Under the pieces are notes generated by a model. The model was not told the origin of the DNA. It made no database searches and worked only from the letters and a program-made list of their open reading frames with translations. From the NCBI RefSeq assembly GCF_009729415.1, contig NZ_MPKW01000025.1, positions 160,546 through 224,545 of the forward strand: DNA of 64,000 nucleotides, written 5' to 3'. The translations under genes and the position numbers were made by a program. Position 1 is the stretch's first letter, and every line of letters begins with the position of its first letter. The DNA is from Mycolicibacterium sp. CBMA 234 (GTDB taxonomy: Bacteria; Actinomycetota; Actinomycetes; Mycobacteriales; Mycobacteriaceae). Positions 49,380 to 58,791 of the stretch are shown one piece after another.

Positions 49380-50006
49380 GTGACGACTTCCAGCGCGCCG
49401 CGCGTTTACGGCGGGGTGAGCGGTGAACAGCGCATCGCTGAAAGGCGCCGAAAGCTGGTCGAGGCCGGCATGAACCTCTTCGGCTCTCCGAGTTCGGGGT
49501 CGGTCCGGGTCAAGGATGTCGTCGCTGAGGCGGGGCTGACCGAACGCTATTTCTACGAGAGCTTCGGCGACCTGAATGCGCTCTACGACGCCGTGTTCGA
49601 CACCGCTGCCGATGCGATCGAATCGCGGGTGACGGCCGCCATGGTTGACATCCCGGCCGACGGATTCGCTCGGGTATCGATTGCCCTCCGCACCACCATC
49701 GACGTCTTGGCCGGCGATCCGCGGATGATTCGAATCATCTTTGTCGAGGCTCTGGGCACTGGTGGGCGCGCAGGTGTGCATCGCAACGAGATCCTGGTCC
49801 GCGCGGCGGGCAACTTCGTGAAGTGGTCGGCGCCTGATGAGCCTTCTTTCGAGAGCAGCTCCATGGATGCCCGGATGAAGGCGTTCGCGATGTCGGGCGC
49901 CGCATCGGAACTGATGATCTCGTGGGCGGACGGACTCCTCGACGTCACTCCGGCCGAACTCGCCGACTTCCTCGTCGGGCTTTACGGGCGCATGAACCTG
50001 CCCTGA
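49380..50006 (+). CDS. TetR-family regulator
   Basis: The 208-residue protein has a TetR HTH: RIAERRRKLVEAGMNLFGSPSSGSVRVKDVVAEAGLTERYFYESFGDL (in blocks). YFYESF is the recognition-helix end. GGAGG directly precedes the GTG. It is divergent from DUF1345 and 148 bp upstream of the amine-oxidase-like gene, either of which may be its target. I see no clear palindrome in the 175-bp gap. Confidence 0.85.
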   Translation: MTTSSAPRVYGGVSGEQRIAERRRKLVEAGMNLFGSPSSGSVRVKDVVAEAGLTERYFYESFGDLNALYDAVFDTAADAIESRVTAAMVDIPADGFARVSIALRTTIDVLAGDPRMIRIIFVEALGTGGRAGVHRNEILVRAAGNFVKWSAPDEPSFESSSMDARMKAFAMSGAASELMISWADGLLDVTPAELADFLVGLYGRMNLP

Positions 50007-50154
50007 GGGGCAGCCTGACGATGCCGACCGGCGGAAGGCATTCTTTGTGACGCCTCGCGTGTCGGCCGCGTCAATTTTTTCGCCAGTCCCACTTCTGCGG
50101 GGTTGCTTGGGCGTAGCTTGAGAAGCGCCGCAACTCCGGACGATGGGGTGACTC

Positions 50155-51522
50155 ATGGCTGACGTGGACTGTTGTGTTGTGGGTGCGGGATTCGCTGGAC
50201 TGACAGCCGCACTGCGGTTGAAGCAGGCGGGCCGCTCAGTGGCCCTGCTCGAGGCCCGGGACCGAGTCGGCGGCCGCACCTTCACTGAGGTGCTGCCGGA
50301 CGGGACCTGGATCGACCGTGGCGGGGCGTGGGTCGGGCCGGGGCAGGACCGCATCAAGGCGTTGATGGCTGAATACGGCGTCACCGAATACAAGGAGTAC
50401 ATCGACGGCTACGCGATGATGATCGTCGACGGAAAGAAGCACCGCTACTACTCGGGGACGATCCCGTGGTCGATGAGCCCGTGGGCGATCGCCAACCTCG
50501 GCGCCGGCCTGTTGGAGGTCGGTCAGATGTGCAAGTCGATCCCATTCGAGGCCCCGTGGGAAGCGAAGAAAGCGGCCGAATGGGATCGAATCACCTTGGG
50601 GGAGTGGCTTAACAAGAACATCCACTCCGCGCAGGCCCGCGAAATGCTCGATACGGCACTCGCTGGCATCTATACCTCGGCCGCCTCGGAAGTCTCACTG
50701 TTGTGGGCGCTGCACCAGATGGGCTCAGGCGGCGGACCAGTCTTCGTCATCTCGAACTCCGGCGGTGCTCAGGACGCGCGAGTGCACGGTGGCATGGCGG
50801 CGATCTATGGACCCATGGCAGCCGAACTCGGCGACGCGCTGCACCTTTCGCGACCGGTAGACGTCATTGCGCAGAACGACGACGGCGTCACCGTGCACTC
50901 CGAGCGGCTCACAGTCCGCGCCAAACACGCGATTGTCGCGGTACCGCTGGCCGTCGCCGCGCAAATCGATTACGAGCCAATGCTTCCCGTCGACCGCACC
51001 TTCCTGCATCGTCGCATGCCCAGCGGGGCCGTCTACAAGATCTCGGTCGTCTACGACACGGCGTTCTGGCGGGCCGACGGCCTGTGCGGGCAGTCTGCCG
51101 CACCCGGCAGTCCGGCCACCCTGACCATCGACGCCTGCACTGACAGTGGCACGCCCGGGATTATGTGCGTCATCACGGAAGGCCCGGCGGCTCGTAAGCT
51201 GGGACTCCTCGATCCGGTGGAGCGCGAAGCCGTGGTGATCGGCGAGCTGGTCGACCGGTTCGGCCCAAAGGCCGGTTTTCCCAACAGCTATCACGAGCAG
51301 AACTGGACAGTCGAACGGTATTCGGGCGGCGGCATGATCAGCCACGCACCGCCCGGCGTGCTCACCGAATTCGGCCACGCCCTGCGTACCCCGTGCGGGC
51401 GCATCCACTGGGCCGGCACGGAGAGTTCGGCCATCATGTGCGGATGGATCGATGGTGCCGTGAGGTCCGGCGAACGCGCCGCAGCGGAGGTGCTGGCCGC
51501 AGAAAGCGTTGTGGCGGTCTGA
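50155..51522 (+). CDS. Flavin monoamine oxidase-like FAD oxidoreductase
   Basis: The 455-residue protein has an N-terminal FAD motif (CVVGAGFAGLTAALRLKQAG, ending in GRSVALLEARDRVGGRT) and GGAWVGPGQDRI, then a C-terminal WAGTESSAIMCGWIDGAVRSGERAA, the amine oxidase FAD-binding end. This is the class of mycobacterial AofH. It oxidises amines to aldehydes with release of ammonia and peroxide; the substrate is unknown. The usual covalent Cys of MAO-A/B is not seen, as expected for bacterial members. Confidence 0.9.
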   Translation: MADVDCCVVGAGFAGLTAALRLKQAGRSVALLEARDRVGGRTFTEVLPDGTWIDRGGAWVGPGQDRIKALMAEYGVTEYKEYIDGYAMMIVDGKKHRYYSGTIPWSMSPWAIANLGAGLLEVGQMCKSIPFEAPWEAKKAAEWDRITLGEWLNKNIHSAQAREMLDTALAGIYTSAASEVSLLWALHQMGSGGGPVFVISNSGGAQDARVHGGMAAIYGPMAAELGDALHLSRPVDVIAQNDDGVTVHSERLTVRAKHAIVAVPLAVAAQIDYEPMLPVDRTFLHRRMPSGAVYKISVVYDTAFWRADGLCGQSAAPGSPATLTIDACTDSGTPGIMCVITEGPAARKLGLLDPVEREAVVIGELVDRFGPKAGFPNSYHEQNWTVERYSGGGMISHAPPGVLTEFGHALRTPCGRIHWAGTESSAIMCGWIDGAVRSGERAAAEVLAAESVVAV

Positions 51523-51532
51523 TTTCCGGAGT

Positions 51533-52450
51533 TCAGCCGACGTGCTTGTCGAACCACTCCACGGCGATCTCCGGATGGACGCCGAAGAAGTTGTAGCCGT
51601 CGAACCGCCGGTCGGTGCCCTCGATCCAGTACAGGCTCTTCTCTGCAACCGGGATCGCGTCGAAAATGTCCTGCACGTCTTGCGGGCGGGTCATGACGTC
51701 GTCGTGCACCTGGGCCACCAGCGTCGGCACAGTGACGGCCTTGACGTGTTCCTGTGGTGACTGCTCGGCCAGGCGGAAGCCCGTCCGCTCGCGCACGGCG
51801 TTGTCGAACTTCGCGTAACCATCTGCCATCCCAACGGCTTTGACGAATTCCTCCACGATGTAGCGCCCGGAAACCGGCTGCAGCATCACCATGGCCTGAA
51901 CCTCGGCGAATTCCTCCGGATGCTTGGACCAGGCCACTGCGGTCGAGTCAGCACCAAGACACACCGACAGCAAGGCCTTCTTCATGGTTTTGGTGTCGGG
52001 ACGTGAGGCCGCGTAACGCAGCGACCCGATGACGTCGCGGTACTCGGTCAGGCCGATACCGGCGATGCCGCCGTTGCCCTGACCGCTCATGCCGTGGTTG
52101 CGGATGTCGTAGGCCAGGACGTTGTATCCGGCGTCATGGAGGGCCTTGTACTCGGGGAGGAAGTTCACCTCGAAGCCGCCGAGGCCACCGAATTCGGGCA
52201 AATGCCCCGGGTATCCGTAGCGGTTTCCCGGCAGGAAGTGGTTGTGGATGATCAGCCGGTCCGAGTCGGCCGGGATGAACCAGCCTTCCAGTGGCACACC
52301 GTCCATCGACGGGAAGACCACGTCTTCGTATTCGAGCCCGACTTCGTCGGGACGACGCAGCACCGGCGCGCGTCGGCCACCGGTGGTTCCGGTTGTCCAC
52401 ATCTGGACGAAGGTGTCGAATGCTTCCTGAGCCGCGGTGTCGTCGGACAT
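51533..52450 (-). CDS. Alpha/beta hydrolase with a Cys nucleophile
   Basis: The 305-residue protein is an alpha/beta hydrolase with a cap: AGYNVLAYDIRNHGMSG, then the nucleophile elbow SVCLGADST, where C164 takes the place of Ser and the first Gly is Ser. Later come the acid in VAQVHDDVMT and His in FFGVHPEIAVEW. A Cys nucleophile occurs in dienelactone hydrolases. The substrate is unknown. It ends 11 bp from the convergent amine-oxidase-like gene and is divergent from an XRE regulator. Confidence 0.82.
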   Translation of the reverse strand: MSDDTAAQEAFDTFVQMWTTGTTGGRRAPVLRRPDEVGLEYEDVVFPSMDGVPLEGWFIPADSDRLIIHNHFLPGNRYGYPGHLPEFGGLGGFEVNFLPEYKALHDAGYNVLAYDIRNHGMSGQGNGGIAGIGLTEYRDVIGSLRYAASRPDTKTMKKALLSVCLGADSTAVAWSKHPEEFAEVQAMVMLQPVSGRYIVEEFVKAVGMADGYAKFDNAVRERTGFRLAEQSPQEHVKAVTVPTLVAQVHDDVMTRPQDVQDIFDAIPVAEKSLYWIEGTDRRFDGYNFFGVHPEIAVEWFDKHVG

Positions 52451-52583
52451 GAGCGGGATCCTTTCCGTAGTCCTGCCTGTGCAACTCACGCTAGGTTCGC
52501 GGCTGCCGGACCGGGAGTTTCGCCTTATAGGGGGAATAGCTAGAACCCCTCTGCGGGGCCTGACCCGTCCTAAAGTGGGTCCC

Positions 52584-53483
52584 GTGGACGCCGCCAAAGA
52601 CATCAGGGACTTTCTGATGATTCGGCGCGGGCGGCTGCAGTCGGCGGACGTCGGCCTGCCGGTCGGCAACCGACGTCGAGTGCCGGGACTGCGTCGTGAA
52701 GAAGCAGCCCAACTGGCCGGCGTCAGCACGGAGTACTACATCAAGATCGAGCGAGGAAACGTCGCGGGGGTGTCCGACGACGTCTTACACGCGGTCGCCA
52801 GGGCGCTGCGGCTCAATGCCGATGAGACAGTTCATTTCTTCGACCTTGCGCGTGCGGCCAGCGGCACCCGCAGCGGCCCTAGCGTCAAGCGGTCGGCCCA
52901 GCCGAATATCCCAGAGGGCGTGCAGGCGCTCATGGACAGCATGGTCAACTCGCCAGCGGTTGTCATCAACGGCAGCCTCGACATTGTGGCGGCCAATGCC
53001 CTGGGCCGGGCTCTGTATGCCCCGGTTTTCGAGAGGACCACTGGCGTCCCCAACCTGGCCCGGTTCATCTTCTTCGACGCCTCTGCCGCCCAGGTCTTCC
53101 CGCAATGGGATGCCTTTGCCGACGACGCGGTCGGGCTATTGCAGGCCGAAGCCGCGCGGTCTCCGCACTCACCTGAAATCACCCAGATCGTCGGCGAATT
53201 AGCCACCCGCAGTGACGATTTCCGCACCCGCTGGGCCGCGCACAACGTACGGGCGCATCGCCACGGTGCCAAGAAGTTCTGGAGCCCCCAAGTCGGGGAC
53301 ATCGAGCTCACCTACAACGTATTCAGCGTCTCGGCCGCACCCGGGCTGTCCTTGGTGGGCTACGCGGCTGCGCCGAATTCTCCATCAGCGCAGGCGATTA
53401 CGATCCTCGGTAGCTGGATTGCGGACGAAAGCGCTTCGACCGAAGTGAACGAAGGCCAACGCGAGGACGCGCCGGGGAGCTGA
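52584..53483 (+). CDS. XRE-type regulator with MmyB-like ligand domain
   Basis: The 299-residue protein has an N-terminal helix-turn-helix (GLRREEAAQLAGVSTEYYIKIERGN) and a C-terminal MmyB-like domain (NSPAVVINGSLDIVAANALGRALYAP), which in relatives binds fatty-acid-like ligands in a PAS fold. TAAAGT (52571-52576) a few bases before the GTG at 52584 suggests a leaderless start; GTG 52575 is an alternative. It is divergent from the alpha/beta hydrolase, its probable target, as is common for this family. Confidence 0.85.
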   Translation: MDAAKDIRDFLMIRRGRLQSADVGLPVGNRRRVPGLRREEAAQLAGVSTEYYIKIERGNVAGVSDDVLHAVARALRLNADETVHFFDLARAASGTRSGPSVKRSAQPNIPEGVQALMDSMVNSPAVVINGSLDIVAANALGRALYAPVFERTTGVPNLARFIFFDASAAQVFPQWDAFADDAVGLLQAEAARSPHSPEITQIVGELATRSDDFRTRWAAHNVRAHRHGAKKFWSPQVGDIELTYNVFSVSAAPGLSLVGYAAAPNSPSAQAITILGSWIADESASTEVNEGQREDAPGS

Positions 53484-53567
53484 CGACCCCCGAACGACGC
53501 CTCGGGCCTTTGGGTGGCCGAATTGTCAGGCCAGATTTTTGTCGTACCCCTCTGCGATGATGGTGTT

Positions 53568-54821
53568 ATGTCCACCGCCCCAACCGCTTTCGCTACGGAG
53601 GTGTCTCCGTGTGAGCGTATTGAGGCGTTGTTCGACGAGGTGGCTGAGCTGACCGGGCAACGCAACGCGATCGACGGGCGGCTGGTGCAGATCGTGGCCG
53701 AAATTGAGCGTGACGGGCTCTGGGGTGCCACCGGTGCCCGGTCGCTGCCGTCGTTGGTGGCCTGGAAGGCCGGGGTGACACCACGTAACGCGGAAGTGAT
53801 GGTGGCGGTGGCGCATCGGCTCGAGGAGTTCCCGCGCTGCGCGGATGGGATGCGCGAGGGCCGGTTGTCGTTGGATCAGGTCGGGGTGATCGCTGAGCGG
53901 GCCGGCGATGGCTCCGATGAGCACTACGCCGAACTGGCCGCGAGTGCGACGGTCACCCAATTGCGTCATGCGATCAAACTGGCACCGCGCCCGGACCTTG
54001 ATCCGACGCCTGAACTCGAGCGGTCGATCAGCAAAACCGTGCATGAGGATGGGTCCACGACCTACCGAATTCGGCTGCCGAAGGTCGAAGCCGCGAAGGT
54101 CGATGCCGGGCTGGCCTCGCACCATGATGCGTTGATCGCGGACTGGAAACGCAACCACGAAGCTGGCGCTGACACGTCGGAGCAGGCGCCGCCGTTCCCG
54201 AACCAGGTGGATGCGTTCATGAGCCTGGTCGAGGCCGGCTGGGACAGCGACGTGGCGCGCCGCCCGCACGGTCAGCACACCACCGTCGTCGTGCACCTCG
54301 ACATCGAACATGACACGGCCGCACTGCATCTGGGCTCATTGCTGACTGATGACGAGCGTCGCTTGTTGTTGTGCGATGCGACCTGTGAGGTGTGGCTTGA
54401 GCGGCACGGTCAACCGATCGGTGCGGGGCGTACCACCCGCACCATCAGCCGTCGGCTGCGCCGGGCCCTGGAGGACCGGGACCGCTGCTGCCGGGTGCCT
54501 GGTTGCGGAGCCACCCGGGGACTGCACGCCCATCACGTCCGGCACTGGGAAGACGGCGGACCCACCGAACTCGACAATCTCGTCCTGCTGTGCCCTTATC
54601 ACCACCGGCTGCACCACCAAGGCGGCATCACCATCACCGGGCCTGCGGACCGGCTCGTCGTCACTGACTCGGCCGGGCATCCTCTGAACAACCGGTCGCT
54701 GGCCCGGCCACCGACCACCCCACCACCCGATGTTCCACCGTGCCCCGGGCCGACCGGGGAACGCGCCCAGTGGTGGTGGTACCAACCATTTGAACCACCA
54801 CCAACATCGTCTACGAACTAA
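53568..54821 (+). CDS. DUF222/HNH endonuclease-like protein (13E12 repeat family)
   Basis: The 417-residue protein has the N-terminal DUF222 domain (RIEALFDEVAELTGQRNAIDGRLVQIVAEIERDGL in blocks) and a C-terminal HNH module: CCRVPGCGATRGLHAHHVRHWEDGGPTELDNLVLLCPYHHRLHHQGG, with Cys pairs and HH-N-H. This is the family of the M. tuberculosis 13E12 repeat proteins, which recur in many copies in actinobacterial genomes and in some cases serve as integration sites of prophage-like elements. Activity is unproven. I see no attachment site duplication around it. Confidence 0.92.
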   Translation: MSTAPTAFATEVSPCERIEALFDEVAELTGQRNAIDGRLVQIVAEIERDGLWGATGARSLPSLVAWKAGVTPRNAEVMVAVAHRLEEFPRCADGMREGRLSLDQVGVIAERAGDGSDEHYAELAASATVTQLRHAIKLAPRPDLDPTPELERSISKTVHEDGSTTYRIRLPKVEAAKVDAGLASHHDALIADWKRNHEAGADTSEQAPPFPNQVDAFMSLVEAGWDSDVARRPHGQHTTVVVHLDIEHDTAALHLGSLLTDDERRLLLCDATCEVWLERHGQPIGAGRTTRTISRRLRRALEDRDRCCRVPGCGATRGLHAHHVRHWEDGGPTELDNLVLLCPYHHRLHHQGGITITGPADRLVVTDSAGHPLNNRSLARPPTTPPPDVPPCPGPTGERAQWWWYQPFEPPPTSSTN

Positions 54822-54968
54822 GTCGATTCCCCGTAACATCGCGAGCCGGATAGTACTGGCTGCCAAGCGAATTCGGGAAGGCGTCGCTGCGAGAAAGAAT
54901 TGGCGCACGAGAGTTGTCGGTGGCCGGGTGCAAGCTTGCTCGCATCTACTACCGAAGGGGGGCGGGGT

Positions 54969-55448
54969 ATGTGCTGGCAGTGCGATAACCCGGATGGAAC
55001 CGACGAGGAGTACCTGGACATTCTGCGCGGGATGGTCAGAGACCACGGCTGGACCGTGCAGTTTGTCGAAGATGGGCGGCGCCCATTCGCGTACACGATC
55101 GGTCTACATGACATAGGCCTACCCGAAATGATGATCACCGGTATGCAACCGGAGCCGTCGGCGCGGGTGTTGGGCTCACTCGCGCATCAGATCACCGAGG
55201 ACGGCACGTTCCTGCGGCCTGCCATGCACATCAACTATCAGAACGAATTTCTTTTCGAAGTTGTTGATGTGGAACATCCCGACGTCCACTTGAAATACGC
55301 AGTAGCACTCTGCAGTCCGCGCATCCGTGCCTTTCAGCTCGTGTGGGCGGATGACCGCGGCCGTTGGCCCTGGGACCGAGGGTGGGGTCATGGTCGGTGG
55401 AGGCAGCCGGTCCTGGGTGTCCGCACACCGGTCATGGACCAGTCTTGA
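54969..55448 (+). CDS. DUF4262 protein
   Basis: The 159-residue protein matches DUF4262: DGTDEEYLDILRGMVRDHGWTVQFVEDGRRPFAYTIGLHDIGLPEMMITG. No function is established. It opens with a C-x-x-C pair (MCWQC) and is preceded by a G-rich SD-like tract. It is upstream of the NTF2-like gene by 28 bp, so they may form an operon. Confidence 0.8.
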   Translation: MCWQCDNPDGTDEEYLDILRGMVRDHGWTVQFVEDGRRPFAYTIGLHDIGLPEMMITGMQPEPSARVLGSLAHQITEDGTFLRPAMHINYQNEFLFEVVDVEHPDVHLKYAVALCSPRIRAFQLVWADDRGRWPWDRGWGHGRWRQPVLGVRTPVMDQS

Positions 55449-55476
55449 GCGTGCGCCCCCGCCATAGGATGCGGGC

Positions 55477-55941
55477 ATGGACAGCCCTGACGTATTGCAC
55501 ATCGCCGTGCAGAAACTTGCGGATGCAGAGGAATTGCGGACGGGCCTAGGGACTTTCGCGCGCCTGGTCGACGGCAAACGGTGGACCGACATGGCGCAAG
55601 TGTTCGCCGAGGACGTGACGTTCGACTACGGCGATCAGGGGCAGCAAGCGGGGTTGGCCACCTTGGTCGGAACGTTCCGACGGTACCTCGACGTCTGCGG
55701 TGCCTCACAGCACCTCATCGGCTCCATCCAGGTCGATGTTCGCGCAGATGACACGGCGCAGACGCGGGCCTATGTGCAGGCTCGTCATCAGGGCCTTGGG
55801 CCGCTGGCCGCCGAAATCTTCGACACCAACGGCGAATACATCGATACCTGGGCCCGCCGGCCTGAAGGCTGGCGCATCGTCCACCGGGAAAGCCGGTGGC
55901 TGACGACGTCGGGCAGCCCGGCGGTGTTGTTCCCGCGGTGA
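55477..55941 (+). CDS. SnoaL-like (NTF2-fold) protein
   Basis: The 154-residue protein has the NTF2 fold: LGTFARLVDGKRWTDMAQVFAEDVTFDYG and a C-terminal EYIDTWARRPEGWRIVHRESRW. Such proteins are isomerases, cyclases or dehydratases, or mere binding folds. It lies next to DUF4262 and converges with the SDR gene; the substrate is unknown. Confidence 0.8.
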   Translation: MDSPDVLHIAVQKLADAEELRTGLGTFARLVDGKRWTDMAQVFAEDVTFDYGDQGQQAGLATLVGTFRRYLDVCGASQHLIGSIQVDVRADDTAQTRAYVQARHQGLGPLAAEIFDTNGEYIDTWARRPEGWRIVHRESRWLTTSGSPAVLFPR

Positions 55942-55963
55942 CTCTCCAGCACGGGCGTTCGAG

Positions 55964-56728
55964 CTAATTACCGTGCGGGTCAGCCGAATTCAGGGTGGCA
56001 ACGACATGGTCGTAGTCGCCACGAGCCTCTCCGTACCGGAGGAATTTCACGCGATCGACTTGGATTTCGGTGGCGTCCGGTTGTGATTCGAGAATGGACA
56101 TCACCTCTGCGATGAAGTCCTCCAAGGGCATGGCGAAGTCGCTATCCCGTTGGCCGGGAACCAGATCGGTTGCCACCGAAGGCGGTTCCAACTCCAGGAG
56201 CTCGACCGAGGTATCGGCGAGTTGCAGTCGTAGAGACTCGGTGAGCATGTGGATGGCGGCCTTCGATGCGTTGTAGCTCGGGGTGACTTTCAACGGCGCG
56301 AATGCCAGGCCAGATGAGACAGTGATGATGGTGGCCGCGGGCTGCTGCTGAAGGTGTTCGATGAACGCGGCGATGAGCCGGATGGGCCCGAGCACGTTGG
56401 TGGTGATCACGGCCTCGGCGGAGCTCAGGAAGCCGGCGGGGTGATGCCAGTCCTCGATCTTCATGATGCCGGCCATGGCGATGACGACGTTGAGGTCCGG
56501 ATGGGCTGCGATGACCTCTGCGGCGGCTGACCGAATGCTGGCTTCATCGGTCGTATCGATGACGACGGTGTCGATGCCGGGGTGTTCGCCGGCGATGTCG
56601 CGGAGAAGTTCCATGCGGCGTCCGCCGATGATGACGTTGTTGCCTTTGGCGCGTAAAGCGAGTGCTAAGGCCAATCCAATTCCGCTGGTAGAGCCGGGGA
56701 TGAAGATGGTGTTGCCGGTGATCTTCAC
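55964..56728 (-). CDS. Short-chain dehydrogenase/reductase (DltE-like)
   Basis: The 254-residue protein is a classical SDR: GSTSGIGLALALALRAKGNNVIIGGR with the cofactor glycines, NVVIAMAGI (NAG-like motif altered to AMAG), a catalytic Ser in TVSSGLAFAP and YNASKAA with Tyr and Lys. It reduces or oxidises a carbonyl with NAD(P)H. GTG 56728 was chosen because the frame upstream runs into the divergent regulatory region. It is divergent from the LysR gene. Confidence 0.88.
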   Translation of the reverse strand: MKITGNTIFIPGSTSGIGLALALALRAKGNNVIIGGRRMELLRDIAGEHPGIDTVVIDTTDEASIRSAAAEVIAAHPDLNVVIAMAGIMKIEDWHHPAGFLSSAEAVITTNVLGPIRLIAAFIEHLQQQPAATIITVSSGLAFAPLKVTPSYNASKAAIHMLTESLRLQLADTSVELLELEPPSVATDLVPGQRDSDFAMPLEDFIAEVMSILESQPDATEIQVDRVKFLRYGEARGDYDHVVATLNSADPHGN

Positions 56729-56766
56729 GGTATGCGCACGTCCTTTTCTAGTCGGTTGGCTACACC

Positions 56767-56804
56767 GGTTGACCGGATCAATCCAGGTTTTCAGACAGTC
56801 AACC
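56767..56804. promoter_or_regulatory. Inverted repeat GGTTGAC-N24-GTCAACC between SDR and LysR genes
   Basis: GGTTGAC (56767-56773) and GTCAACC (56798-56804) are mirror copies with centres 31 bp apart, about three helical turns. It lies in the shared upstream region of the SDR and LysR-type genes. Such spaced symmetrical half-sites are compatible with the tetrameric binding of LysR-type regulators. Confidence 0.5.
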
Positions 56805-56823
56805 ATTTGTCACATGCATAGTT

Positions 56824-57750
56824 ATGATGACCGCCATGAGCATGACGCATATCTTGCGGACGGATCTCAATCTGATTCCAGCCTTGGTCGCGCTCTTGGA
56901 CGAACGGCATATTTCCCGCGCCGCTGAGCGGGTGGGTCTGAGCCAACCGGCGATGAGCCGGGCGTTGCAGCGGCTGCGACTGGCGCTCGGCGACCCGCTG
57001 CTGGTCCGCGAGCCAGACGGCTACCGCCTCACGGCCCGTGCGCAAGCGCTCCGTGGTCAGCTCGACGCTGTGATTCCGCTGCTGGAAGTGGTGGTCTCTC
57101 CGGAAACGTTTGAACCAGGTACATCAAGCCAGCCAATTCAATTGGCCTGCACCGACTTTGCTGCGCTGATGTGGGGCCGGCAGGTCTGCCAGAATCTGTT
57201 GGACGTGGCCCCGTCGACGACCGTGCGATTTCACAGCTGGCGCTACGACACGATGGCCGAACAGATTCGCCGCGGCACCATCGATATCGGTCTCTATGGC
57301 GGCTACGCGCCCGCGGACCTTTCAACTGAAGAGCTCATCAGCGACGAGTTTGTCTGTGTCGTCGCGGACGACCACCCACTGGCGCACCAACCACAGCTCA
57401 CCCTTGATGACTATCTCCGGTTCGGACACATCGTGATCGATGTGGCCGAAGGCGTCCAACCCGACATTGATTACGCCCTACAGACTCGGGGCGCGCCACG
57501 TACCGCGGTCATCACGACCCCGTACCACGCAGTGGTGCCCGAACTGCTCGCCGGCACCGAGCTCATCGCCACCATCCCCGCTGTACTCGCCAGAACGTGG
57601 GTCACGACCCACCCGATCAGCATCGCCCGCGCACCTGCCGAAATCGGCACAATGCCTTACCGCATGGTCTGGCACCCAGCCTTTGATGACGATGCCCGTC
57701 ACCGCTGGATCCGCGCGGTATTGCGCGCCACGATCACGGCGGCGGCGTAG
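56824..57750 (+). CDS. LysR-family transcriptional regulator
   Basis: The 308-residue protein has the LysR HTH: LNLIPALVALLDERHISRAAERVGLSQPAMSRALQRLRLALGDPLLVRE (in blocks) and a periplasmic-binding-protein-like effector domain. Four ATGs cluster at the start (56824, 56827, 56836, 56842); the first is given. It is divergent from the SDR gene and probably controls it. Confidence 0.9.
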   Translation: MMTAMSMTHILRTDLNLIPALVALLDERHISRAAERVGLSQPAMSRALQRLRLALGDPLLVREPDGYRLTARAQALRGQLDAVIPLLEVVVSPETFEPGTSSQPIQLACTDFAALMWGRQVCQNLLDVAPSTTVRFHSWRYDTMAEQIRRGTIDIGLYGGYAPADLSTEELISDEFVCVVADDHPLAHQPQLTLDDYLRFGHIVIDVAEGVQPDIDYALQTRGAPRTAVITTPYHAVVPELLAGTELIATIPAVLARTWVTTHPISIARAPAEIGTMPYRMVWHPAFDDDARHRWIRAVLRATITAAA

Positions 57751-57768
57751 CTGCAGCAGTCCGCAAGG

Positions 57769-58791
57769 TCAGCGGAAGCGGACGTCCATGGTCGCGAGGC
57801 CGAAGATCTTCTTGCCGTCGGACTTGGCCCCGACGATGACGACGCCGGTGCGGGTCTCCGGATTCAGCGACTTGACCTTGCCGCTGAACTCGATGGCGCA
57901 GCCCTCGGCGGCCGGTACGACGGCGGGGGCGGACAGCCGCACCGTGTAGCGGGTGACCGCGCCGGGGTCGCCCGACCAAGAGGAGGCGAATCCGGCGCCC
58001 AGGCCCATGGTGAGCATGCCGTGAGCGATCACGTCGGGCAGGCCCGCCAGCTGCGCGAGGGTCTTGTCCCAGTGAATCGGGTTGGCGTCGCCGGCCACAC
58101 CGGCGTAGTTCACCAGGTCGCCGATGGACAGTCGCATTGGGCGGACTGGCAATTCGTCGCCGACGGCAACGTCGTCGAACGATGGCGTCCCCGGCATGCG
58201 GGCCGCGTCCCCGGCGATCCGGATCTCTCCTTCCGGGCGCACCGTCTTGTGGTACTCATCTCCGCCGAGGTCCAAGATGTTCATGTCGTGCATCATGGCC
58301 TTCTGCGCAGCAGATTTGATGTCAGCGTCGATGTCCTCGGCGGTGACGCCGACGACGGTGGTGTGCAGGGTGTGCACCCGCTCGCCCTTGGTGTCGGTGA
58401 AGGTGTTGGTGACGGTGATGAAGTCGCGGCCCGCGGTCCGGCGCACTGATGTCAGCTCGACGTCGATGACCAGCTCGTCGCCGGCCACGATCGGGCGGTG
58501 CTGCTCGAAGACCTCTTCGGTCTGCAGGTAGGTGTCGTAGCCGACGACGATCGACTCGAACATCCGGCGGTTGCACTTCATGCCGGGGGTCGAGGTGAAC
58601 GTGATGGGCGCGATGACGTCCGAATAGCCGAGTGCGTTGGCGGCAGCAACGTCCCAGTGCGCAGGGTGGTAGTCCTGCACGGCGCGCGCGTACTCGCGCA
58701 GCTTCTCCCGGCCGACCAGATAGGTACCGTCCATGCGGTAGTGGTGGCCGACCCGCGCTTCGAGCGGCGACGCTTCTGCTGCTGTCGTCAT
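57769..58791 (-). CDS. Fused MaoC/HadA-HadB-like (R)-hydratase/dehydratase
   Basis: The 340-residue protein has two hot-dog domains. The N-terminal one resembles HadA/FAS1-type dehydratase (VGREKLREYARAVQDYHPAHW). The C-terminal one has the catalytic hydratase motif in AGDANPIHWD, with Asp and His, and GLPDVIAHGMLTMGLGAG. This is the fused HadA/HadB-like layout of mycobacterial HtdX/HtdY proteins, which dehydrate 3-hydroxyacyl intermediates. Whether it serves beta-oxidation or synthesis is unclear. ATG 58791 follows weak SD sequence. Confidence 0.88.
   Translation of the reverse strand: MTTAAEASPLEARVGHHYRMDGTYLVGREKLREYARAVQDYHPAHWDVAAANALGYSDVIAPITFTSTPGMKCNRRMFESIVVGYDTYLQTEEVFEQHRPIVAGDELVIDVELTSVRRTAGRDFITVTNTFTDTKGERVHTLHTTVVGVTAEDIDADIKSAAQKAMMHDMNILDLGGDEYHKTVRPEGEIRIAGDAARMPGTPSFDDVAVGDELPVRPMRLSIGDLVNYAGVAGDANPIHWDKTLAQLAGLPDVIAHGMLTMGLGAGFASSWSGDPGAVTRYTVRLSAPAVVPAAEGCAIEFSGKVKSLNPETRTGVVIVGAKSDGKKIFGLATMDVRFR

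Noticed and set aside
49205..50154. Minus-strand protein opposite the TetR gene (frame up to 50402)
   Set aside because: It is antisense to a clear TetR gene and its product has no recognisable domain.
53568..54821. Integrated element at the DUF222-HNH gene
   Set aside because: The 13E12-type gene is intact; there is no integrase, transposase or flanking direct repeat in the neighbourhood.
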